From: CALAZP01 sp964410725
GTDB taxonomy: Bacteria > Bacteroidota > Bacteroidia > Chitinophagales > Saprospiraceae
Assembly (NCBI GenBank): GCA_964410725.1
Contig: CAYPID010000037.1
Location: forward strand, 1-21,056
Direction: 5' to 3'
DNA length: 21,056 nucleotides
Shown: positions 1 through 6,359 of the stretch, piece after piece
Layout of the letters: every line of letters begins with the position of its first letter
Numbering within the stretch: position 1 is the stretch's first letter
The notes under the pieces: model-generated
Databases searched by the model: none
The model's input: the letters and a program-made list of their open reading frames with translations, nothing else
Told to the model about the DNA's origin: nothing
Program-made: the position numbers and the translations under genes

Positions 1-1358
1 CCCAATAAGTCTTCGGTAGATACCTCCCCAGTAATCTCCCCCAAATGATTCAACGCATGCCGAATCTCTATCGCCATAAAGTCACTACTGATTCCCTCTT
101 CCATAATTCGCAGGGCAGCCGTCAAACTCTCACGGGTGGACAACAGTGCTTCCAAATGCCGTGCATTACTCAATAGGGTAGTATCCATAATGCCCTTACC
201 TGAAGTAACCTGAGCCACCAACTCTTCCTTCAAATGCCCTATGTTCATTCCATTTAATGCACTCAGGGCCACCCATACCACCCCTTTTTCCTCAGGCCCC
301 AAATAGTGCTCCGGCAACGTATAGGGATTCAAATCCATCTTATTCGCCACCACCAACATAGGAATCCCTTCCTGCTGCAAGGCCTTAATGTCTTCTCTTA
401 CCAGCTCTGGCTGAGTAGCAATCACATCAAATACGTAAATCACCACCGCAGATTGACGCACCTTCTCCATCGTCCGTTCTACCCCAATCTGCTCAATCGC
501 ATCTTCCGCCTCCCGAATCCCCGCAGTATCAATAATCCTAAAAGGAATCCCCTCTATCTGCAACACTTCCTCAATCGTATCTCTGGTCGTCCCCGCAATG
601 GGACTGACAATCGCCCTTTCTTCCTCCAATAAAGCGTTTAATAGGGTACTTTTACCCGCATTAGGACGTCCCGCAATCACCGTATTAATGCCCTTTTTCA
701 ATACATTGCCCATTTTAAACGAGGCCATCAATTCCTCCACGAGTTTTAAGATGGTCAACAACAATTCTTTTAGCTGACCTCGATCAGCGAATTCTACATC
801 CTCCTCACTGAAATCGAGCTCTAGTTCAATCAAACTGGCAAAATCCAATAGCTGCTGCCGCAACCCCCCAATCTTTTTCGAAATTCCACCCCGCATCTGA
901 TCCATCGCCATTCGATGAGAAGTGGCATTCTCCGAAGCAATCAAATCCGCTACCGCCTCCGCTTGAGTCAAGTCTAATTTGCCATTCAGAAAAGCCCGCA
1001 TAGTAAATTCCCCAGGACCCGCCAATCGAGCCCCACCTGATATCAATATCATAAGCACCGTTTCCAAGATATAAGAAGAACCATGACAACTGATCTCTAC
1101 ACTATCTTCACCCGTATAACTGGAAGGATTGCGAAATACACTCACCAAAACCTCATCCACCGTCACTCCCTCTTGATCCACCAACCTCCCAAAGTGAACG
1201 GTATGACTGGGCACCTCCTCCAGGTTTTTACCTTTAAAAAATTCCCCAACCAAAGCAATAGCCCGAGATCCACTCACCCTAATCACTCCAATGGCCCCAA
1301 CTCCTTGTGGCGTAGCCAAAGCAACAATAGTATCGTCTAATCCTTTTTGAATCCCCAT
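1..1358 (-). CDS. mnmE: tRNA uridine-5-carboxymethylaminomethyl modification GTPase MnmE (3' end outside window)
   Basis: With MnmG, MnmE builds the 5-carboxymethylaminomethyl group on the wobble uridine of certain tRNAs, using a folate-binding N-terminal domain and a potassium-dependent G domain. Reading the minus strand from the ATG at 1358-1356 gives 452 uninterrupted codons to the window edge. The N-terminus (GIQKGLDDTIVALATPQG) and the SYTGEDSVEISCHG stretch are typical of the folate-binding domain. The G domain carries the P-loop GRPNAGKS at residues 230-237, followed by GTTRDT, DTAGIR and NKMD. The frame runs off the left edge after TGEVSTEDLLG; the usual last ten or so residues, including the C-terminal Cys motif (FCIGK type), are not visible. 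The gene starts 9 bases after the sulfatase stop, so it is probably cotranscribed with it. The reading frame is intact as far as seen. Confidence 0.96.
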   Translation of the reverse strand, partial: MGIQKGLDDTIVALATPQGVGAIGVIRVSGSRAIALVGEFFKGKNLEEVPSHTVHFGRLVDQEGVTVDEVLVSVFRNPSSYTGEDSVEISCHGSSYILETVLMILISGGARLAGPGEFTMRAFLNGKLDLTQAEAVADLIASENATSHRMAMDQMRGGISKKIGGLRQQLLDFASLIELELDFSEEDVEFADRGQLKELLLTILKLVEELMASFKMGNVLKKGINTVIAGRPNAGKSTLLNALLEEERAIVSPIAGTTRDTIEEVLQIEGIPFRIIDTAGIREAEDAIEQIGVERTMEKVRQSAVVIYVFDVIATQPELVREDIKALQQEGIPMLVVANKMDLNPYTLPEHYLGPEEKGVVWVALSALNGMNIGHLKEELVAQVTSGKGIMDTTLLSNARHLEALLSTRESLTAALRIMEEGISSDFMAIEIRHALNHLGEITGEVSTEDLL

Positions 1359-1367
1359 GTTCCGTAT

Positions 1368-2915
1368 TTAATACTCAAATTTCACCTGATGCCAATTTCC
1401 ATCAAAATCATCATTCGAAACCATCCCGCCAGGCCTGCTTCTTCCTGATTGAATAATATCCTCCAACTGCCCTAATAACGTGTGTCCCAAATCTGTTTGA
1501 GACCACCATAAGTTTTTCAGTTCACCAGGATCACTAGCCAAATCATAAAGCTGAAAGGGCGGCAAACTCCCAATGATGGAATCATTAGCCCTCGGTGCAC
1601 TCCAACCACCAGAACCCGGAGTAGCCAATAATTTATAGTCACCAGAACGCAACGCCAAATTACCATCTATGGATTGATGGACCAATAGCCGTGGGGCTGA
1701 GTCTCCAAACTGAGAACCCGACCCTTCCAATAAAGACAAAAACGAAAAACTATCCTCTCCTTCTTCGTCAGCTAAAGGCCTATCCAACAATTCAGCAAAA
1801 GTAGCCATGAAGTCCGTCAAACTAATAGCTTGAGTAAGCTCAGTCCCTGCTGGTATCCGACCCGGCCAATGTGCAATAAAAGGCACCCGATGTCCCCCTT
1901 CGAATAAATCAGCTTTATGCCCCCTATAGATATAGGAAGAATAATGATTCAATTCCTTGAATGCTTCAATCCCACCTGCAGGAGAGGCCCCATTGTCACT
2001 GGTAAAAAAGACCAGGGTGTTTTCCGGAAGCTCCGCCATCAATTTCCCCATATAATCGTCAATCATCATCATAAAATCCGCATACGGCAATAACCCACTT
2101 TGCCCCTGCCATGCTTCAGTGGGAAGCACCGGAGTGTGAGGAGAGGGTAATGCCAGATACAGAAAAAATGGAGCCTCACTTACCCGCTGTTCTTGAATGA
2201 ATTCACTGGCTTTTTCAAAACAAAGTGGCGTAACCTGCTCATGGACAAAATCCGACCCTGTTGGACCTTCCCGCCACCAAGAATATTGCCCTTTATCCAC
2301 AGTCACTCGATCCGGAGAAGCAGTTATCTTTCCATTTTCTACATATACATAGGGTGCCATATCTAAGGAACCCGCGTGCCCAAAGGAATAATCAAATCCC
2401 AATTCTTTTGGACCATTACTAATAGGTTGGGTAAAATCAATGGCGTCGAAATCCCTTGGATTCCAGCCATCTCCTTCCATCACCTGACCTTCCCGAATAG
2501 CCCAGTCCCAACCCAAATGCCATTTGCCAATAAATCCAGTGGAATACCCCTTTTCCTTTAATAAAGAGGCAATAGTGGTGCGGTCCGAGGAAATCAATGC
2601 CTTGGAATTCCCCGTCAATACCCCTTGTTTGAGGCGACTTCGCCAAGGATATCTTCCCGTCAGGATCCCATAGCGAGTCGGGGTACACACCGCCGCTGGA
2701 CTGTGGGCATCTGTAGCAATCAACCCCTCAGCCGCCATCTGGTCCAAATGAGGCGTTTTGATTTTACTTTCTGGATTGAAAGCGCTCACATCTCCATAGC
2801 CTAAATCATCCGCCAAAACGATAATAATGTTGGGCAACTCGGTCACCTCAGTACTGCAGCCACCGAGGAACCCTGAGAGCCCCAAGAAAGGAATGAAAAA
2901 CCAAATATTTCGCAT
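1368..2915 (-). CDS. Lipoprotein sulfatase (arylsulfatase A-like, S1 type)
   Basis: This predicted enzyme hydrolyses sulfate esters, probably on a sulfated glycan or small molecule, from the periplasmic or outer face of the membrane. The N-terminus is a lipoprotein signal peptide with a lipobox ending GFLGGC, Cys20 being the expected lipidated residue. The catalytic signature CTPTR begins at Cys77, the residue oxidised to formylglycine in type I sulfatases, with Arg81 behind it and ILTGR following. Other active-site elements are DD at 36-37, GKWHLG at 130-135 (His133), PSPHTP (His260), SDNGA (Asp307, Asn308), and Lys334 and His342 in YRGHKADLFEGGHRVPF. At 515 residues it has normal family length. 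It needs a formylglycine-generating enzyme or anaerobic maturase encoded elsewhere. No SusC/SusD pair or glycoside hydrolase lies beside it here, so the substrate cannot be guessed. Confidence 0.93.
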   Translation of the reverse strand: MRNIWFFIPFLGLSGFLGGCSTEVTELPNIIIVLADDLGYGDVSAFNPESKIKTPHLDQMAAEGLIATDAHSPAAVCTPTRYGILTGRYPWRSRLKQGVLTGNSKALISSDRTTIASLLKEKGYSTGFIGKWHLGWDWAIREGQVMEGDGWNPRDFDAIDFTQPISNGPKELGFDYSFGHAGSLDMAPYVYVENGKITASPDRVTVDKGQYSWWREGPTGSDFVHEQVTPLCFEKASEFIQEQRVSEAPFFLYLALPSPHTPVLPTEAWQGQSGLLPYADFMMMIDDYMGKLMAELPENTLVFFTSDNGASPAGGIEAFKELNHYSSYIYRGHKADLFEGGHRVPFIAHWPGRIPAGTELTQAISLTDFMATFAELLDRPLADEEGEDSFSFLSLLEGSGSQFGDSAPRLLVHQSIDGNLALRSGDYKLLATPGSGGWSAPRANDSIIGSLPPFQLYDLASDPGELKNLWWSQTDLGHTLLGQLEDIIQSGRSRPGGMVSNDDFDGNWHQVKFEY

Positions 2916-2929
2916 CGCACTTTTTTATT

Positions 2930-2937
2930 TAAATATA
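2930..2937 (-). promoter_or_regulatory. Possible -7 element for the sulfatase-mnmE unit
   Basis: Read on the minus strand this is TATATTTA, seven of eight matches to the Bacteroidota -7 consensus TAnnTTTG, 14 bases before the sulfatase ATG. I see no TTG at the proper upstream distance, so this is only a weak candidate. The stretch 2916-3045 between trkH and the sulfatase contains no credible gene and no clear terminator. Confidence 0.22.
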
Positions 2938-3024
2938 GTAAAGTTTGCCGCCTCCCACTTTTACCGAAGGTATAATTACCTCAAGAACATCTTGGCAAGG
3001 GATGACTTCGATAAAAAATAACGG

Positions 3025-3064
3025 ATTGGCTTTCCAAAAACAGGTCTAATTGGCTTTCCAAAAA
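3025..3064. repeat. 16-bp direct repeat spanning the trkH stop codon
   Basis: The sequence attggctttccaaaaa occurs at 3025-3040 and again at 3049-3064, an offset of exactly 24 bases. The second copy encodes the last residues of TrkH (FWKAN) on the minus strand; the first lies just beyond the stop. It looks like an in-register duplication of the gene end. Each copy has a weak inverted repeat (TTGG/CCAA), and a T-rich run follows the distal copy on the minus strand, so a weak transcription end is conceivable but not shown. Confidence 0.7.
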
Positions 3065-4497
3065 TAAGGGGTAAACAGCACCAAAATGGTGAATAATTCC
3101 AATCGGCCAAGTAACATATAAAAGGATAAGAGCATTTTGGTTCCTGGTCCAATCCAGGCAAAATTATCCACTGGACCCACTTTTCCGAGGCCAGGTCCGA
3201 CATTCCCAAGGGAGGTCGCAATGGCACCAATCGTAGTGGGCAAGTCATACCCCAAAACTGACATAATGATACATCCGATGACAAACAATATCATGTACAA
3301 CAACAAAAAGATAATGATGTGAATGAGGATTTTACCACTTACGGCCTTTCCATTCAATTTGAGGGTAACAATGGCAGTCGGATGAATTAAGCGCTTAAAT
3401 TCAAGGTAAGAGTTTCTGAAATACACCAAATGTCGGATGAGTTTGATGCCCCCACTTGTGGAGCCAGCACTTGCTCCGAGGAACATCATTAAAAAGAACA
3501 ACATGGTCAGCCCCGTGGACCAGGTGGTGTAATCTGCGGAAACAAATCCCGTGGTGGTAATAATCGATACGATTTGGAATAGGCTGTCTCGAAATGCTTT
3601 TTCAAATGGTAGGTCGGTGAGGAAATAAACCTTAAAGGACACGCCAGCTGTTAAAAAAACTACTAAAAAAACGTAAGCCCGGAATTCATCACTACTCCAG
3701 ATATTTTCAAATTTTCGTTTGAGGCCATAGTAAATGATGGTGAAATTCGTGCCTGCCAAGAACATAAAAATAATAGTGATGTACTGTATGCCTGGCATAT
3801 CAAAGGCAGCCATGCTCGCATTTTTAGTGGAAAACCCCCCGGTGGCCATGGTAGTCAATGCATGATTGATCGCGTCATAAAAGGTCATGCCTGCGGCAAA
3901 AAGGAAAAAAGTTAAGAGGCCCGTAAGTCCAACGTATATGAGCCATAATCGCTTGGCGGTCTCCCGTATCCTGGGATGCAACTTTTCGGTAGCAGATCCA
4001 GAAGATTCTGCGACAAATAATTCTACACCACCTATTCCCAAAAGTGGAAAAATGGCTACTGTTAGAACTACAATTCCCATCCCTCCAATCCATTGAGTAA
4101 GGCTTCGCCAAAATAAAATACCTTTCGAAACCGACTCTATATCTTGGAGAACCGTCGCTCCAGTGGTGGTGAATCCGGAAACCGACTCAAAGAGGGCGTC
4201 GAAAAAATTGGGAATGACCCCACTTAACAAATAAGGTAGAGTTCCTAAAAAAGACATAACAATCCAACTCAATCCCACTACTAAGTAACCATCCCTTTTT
4301 TGAATATTTAAGTTATTCGGTCGAATGCCAAAAAACACTAAGATTCCGATGAGAAATGCCAAGAGCCCTGATTGTGCTATAGGCCAACTGTCCCCTGTAT
4401 CAAATACCCAGCTAAATGGAAGGCAAAGCAACATGAATATTCCGGTGATAGCGGTCAATCCACCAATAATTCGGAATACGGCCTTGAAATTGATCAT
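3046..4497 (-). CDS. trkH: Trk-type potassium uptake channel subunit TrkH
   Basis: TrkH forms the membrane pore for potassium uptake and is gated by the cytoplasmic regulator TrkA. The 483-residue protein has the four pore-loop repeats of the TrkH/KtrB superfamily, each with its filter sequence: SGFTTTGAT around 108-115, TMATGGFST around 216-224, ITTTGFVSADY around 313-323 and SLGNVGPG around 429-436. The rest alternates with hydrophobic helices, as expected of an eight-helix membrane core. SAGSTSGGIK near 344-352 is the conserved segment that follows the third repeat. It overlaps trkA by 4 bases (ATGA), so translation is probably coupled and the two are made from one transcript. The C-terminal residues lie in a short tandem duplication. 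Confidence 0.96.
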   Translation of the reverse strand: MINFKAVFRIIGGLTAITGIFMLLCLPFSWVFDTGDSWPIAQSGLLAFLIGILVFFGIRPNNLNIQKRDGYLVVGLSWIVMSFLGTLPYLLSGVIPNFFDALFESVSGFTTTGATVLQDIESVSKGILFWRSLTQWIGGMGIVVLTVAIFPLLGIGGVELFVAESSGSATEKLHPRIRETAKRLWLIYVGLTGLLTFFLFAAGMTFYDAINHALTTMATGGFSTKNASMAAFDMPGIQYITIIFMFLAGTNFTIIYYGLKRKFENIWSSDEFRAYVFLVVFLTAGVSFKVYFLTDLPFEKAFRDSLFQIVSIITTTGFVSADYTTWSTGLTMLFFLMMFLGASAGSTSGGIKLIRHLVYFRNSYLEFKRLIHPTAIVTLKLNGKAVSGKILIHIIIFLLLYMILFVIGCIIMSVLGYDLPTTIGAIATSLGNVGPGLGKVGPVDNFAWIGPGTKMLLSFYMLLGRLELFTILVLFTPYFWKAN

Positions 4498-5837
4498 TGC
4501 TCAAATAGCTTTTCTACCTTAGGAATGGCATCAGGCATAGCAAAAATGATGACTTTATCGTTGACTTGAAGCTGAAATTCTCCATTTGGGATGAGACTTT
4601 CAGTGCCCCGGATGACACCTCCAATTAATGCTTTTTCGGGGAATTCATGACAATTCAGGGAGCCGTTGAGTAATTCAGAGTGCTCACCCACAGAGAATTC
4701 AATGACTTCGGCATCTACTCCATGTAAACTGGTAATAGCTTCGATTCGACCTTTGCGAACAAATCTGAAAATATTATTGGCGGCTATGAGCTTTTTATTG
4801 ATTAAGGTATCTACCCCAATGTTTTGCGAAATATGGGTGTATTCTTTGTTTTCCACCTGAGCTATGGTTTTATAGACCCCGTGATTCTTGGCCGTTAAGC
4901 TGGTGATGATGTTGATTTCTGAATTGGGCGTCAAGGCAATAAAAGCATCCATATTATTGAGGCCTTCACTTTCCAACAGGTCGGTTCGACTGGGACTGAA
5001 GTTTAGTACCAGCAAATCGTCGTATTTTTCTGATAGATACTTGGCTTTTTCTTTGTCGGCTTCTACCAAACTTACCCTGTATTTGCCCAATAACATTTTG
5101 GCCGTATTAATAGCTAATTCGGTTCCTCCCAAAATCATAACTTGTTTGACACGAACCTGCTTTTTTCCGAAAATTTCTACCAGTTTATCCACCTCTTCTT
5201 TTTTGGAAATAAAGTAGAGATGATCGTTTCTTCTAAGGGTGGTATAGGGCTTGGGGATAATGGTTGTGTTACCTCTGAGAATGGCTATAGGCTTGTAGCA
5301 ATTTTTACCTTTGAGTTCTGGGATTTCTCCAATATTGATATTGACCAAGGGAGAAAATTCATCCAAAGAAAATCCCACCAGATTCAGAAGCCCTCCTTCA
5401 AATTCAAATATATCCGTAAAAGACCCCTGTTGTAACAGTCTTAGAATTTCCTTAGAAGCTAGCTCCTGTGTTGAAATTAGAGTATCTACCCCTAATCCCG
5501 CAAAAGCTTCCTTTTGTTTCTCAGAGATGTATTCCTGGTTGCTGACCCTCGCTATAGTAGTTTTTGTTCCTAATTGTTTGGCGAGAATCGCAGTAAGGAT
5601 ATTAATTTTTTCTGAGGTAGTTACAGCTAAGAGTAGGTCTGCTTCTTGCGCACCTGCTTTTTCCAAAATGGTAATGGAAGTGGAATCTCCTTCAAATGTT
5701 TTGATATCTAGACGAGTAGCTGCCGTATTAAGTACATCTTCGTTTTTATCTATCAAATAAATGTCCTGGTTTTCTTTGGAAAGCAACTCAGCAAGATGGT
5801 AACCTACATCTCCAGCACCTGCAATTATAATTTTCAT
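4494..5837 (-). CDS. trkA: Trk potassium transport NAD-binding regulatory subunit TrkA
   Basis: TrkA is the cytoplasmic ring-forming regulator that binds nucleotides and gates TrkH. The 447 residues show the full-length arrangement of two tandem RCK_N/RCK_C units. The first Rossmann fold starts at residue 2 with GAGDVG at 7-12 and ends strand two with LID (Asp30). The second starts near 233 with MILGGTELA, where the glycine motif is degenerate (GGxxxA), which is common in second halves and suggests weaker or different nucleotide binding. RCK_C domains lie near 140-225 and 365-447. The first gene of the trkA-trkH operon, it is divergent from the phosphatase gene with 63 bases between them. Confidence 0.96.
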   Translation of the reverse strand: MKIIIAGAGDVGYHLAELLSKENQDIYLIDKNEDVLNTAATRLDIKTFEGDSTSITILEKAGAQEADLLLAVTTSEKINILTAILAKQLGTKTTIARVSNQEYISEKQKEAFAGLGVDTLISTQELASKEILRLLQQGSFTDIFEFEGGLLNLVGFSLDEFSPLVNINIGEIPELKGKNCYKPIAILRGNTTIIPKPYTTLRRNDHLYFISKKEEVDKLVEIFGKKQVRVKQVMILGGTELAINTAKMLLGKYRVSLVEADKEKAKYLSEKYDDLLVLNFSPSRTDLLESEGLNNMDAFIALTPNSEINIITSLTAKNHGVYKTIAQVENKEYTHISQNIGVDTLINKKLIAANNIFRFVRKGRIEAITSLHGVDAEVIEFSVGEHSELLNGSLNCHEFPEKALIGGVIRGTESLIPNGEFQLQVNDKVIIFAMPDAIPKVEKLFEQ

Positions 5838-5862
5838 CTCTATTCTGGATAAAAAAAGTGCC

Positions 5863-5870
5863 CAAAATTA
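5863..5870 (-). promoter_or_regulatory. Candidate -7 promoter box for trkA
   Basis: The minus strand reads TAATTTTG, a full match to TAnnTTTG, 25 bases before the trkA ATG, a sensible leader length. No TTG is visible 17-23 bases upstream, so only half of the promoter is recognisable. On the plus strand CATTTTTG at 5873-5880 is a 7/8 match that could serve the divergent phosphatase gene. Confidence 0.45.
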
Positions 5871-5900
5871 TTCATTTTTGGATAATATAAGTGGTATACT

Positions 5901-6359
5901 ATGAATATTTTGATGGTTTGTTTGGGAAATATTTGCCGATCCCCTTTAGCTGAGGGCATTTTACAAGAAAAAATAAATCAAATGGATTTGCCTTGGAGGG
6001 TAGATTCAGCAGGTACCGGCAATTGGCATATTGGAGACCCCCCTGATCCAAGGTCAATTTTGGTCGCTAATAAACATGGAATTGATATCACCCAACAACG
6101 CGCCCGGCAGTTTAGCGTGAATGATTTCGAAAATTTCGATTGGATATTAGCCATGGATTTTCAGAATAAAAAGGACATTATTTATAAGGCAAGAACTCCC
6201 CAACACTCAAAAAAAGTGAGAATGATTATGGAATTCTTGCCTCATGCTCCGTTGAAGGATGTTCCAGACCCTTATTGGGATAACGATGGATTTGAAAAAG
6301 TATATCAAATGCTCGATCTTGCAATCAATGCTATGATTGCGGAATTTCAAAAGCCCTAG
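5901..6359 (+). CDS. Low-molecular-weight protein-tyrosine phosphatase
   Basis: This small cytoplasmic phosphatase hydrolyses phosphotyrosine through a cysteinyl-phosphate intermediate. The 152-residue length is normal for the family. The P-loop CLGNICRSP gives nucleophile Cys7 and Arg13 in the C-x5-R-S arrangement, with a second Cys at 12 as in many members. The general acid is Asp123 in VPDPYW. DSAGTGNWHIG near 35-45 and DPRSILVANKHGID near 49-62 are also family-typical. Bacterial members act on exopolysaccharide tyrosine kinases or on other phosphoproteins; no such kinase is encoded nearby, so this one's substrate is unknown. It is transcribed alone. Its last 29 bases overlap the end of sucA on the other strand. 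Confidence 0.95.
   Translation: MNILMVCLGNICRSPLAEGILQEKINQMDLPWRVDSAGTGNWHIGDPPDPRSILVANKHGIDITQQRARQFSVNDFENFDWILAMDFQNKKDIIYKARTPQHSKKVRMIMEFLPHAPLKDVPDPYWDNDGFEKVYQMLDLAINAMIAEFQKP
6321..6340. other. Perfect inverted repeat in the ptp/sucA convergent overlap
   Basis: The 7-base arms gcaatca (6321-6327) and tgattgc (6334-6340) flank a 6-base loop that contains the sucA stop codon (6331-6333, minus). There is no T-run on either side, so it does not look like a standard intrinsic terminator. It sits inside the coding ends of both genes and could still slow polymerase or act as an RNA end-stabilising hairpin. Chance or codon effects are possible. Confidence 0.35.

Noticed and set aside
826..1340. 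Possible interruption or small genes within the first 1.4 kb, on both strands
   Set aside because: The minus-strand mnmE frame reads through without a stop from 1358 to the window edge; the small frames are shadows.
2968..2985. Small palindrome AGGTA-taat-TACCT between trkH and the sulfatase as an operator or terminator
   Set aside because: Five-base arms and no T tract; such palindromes are expected by chance in A+T-rich spacers.
2976..3284. Minus-strand open frame of 102 codons containing the doubled FGKPIR motif
   Set aside because: It is an out-of-frame reading of the end of trkH plus the 24-base repeat; composition and context give no support for a gene.
5311..5760. 149-codon plus-strand open frame opposite trkA
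   Set aside because: It is antisense to conserved RCK domains and shows low-complexity Ser-rich translation typical of a shadow frame.
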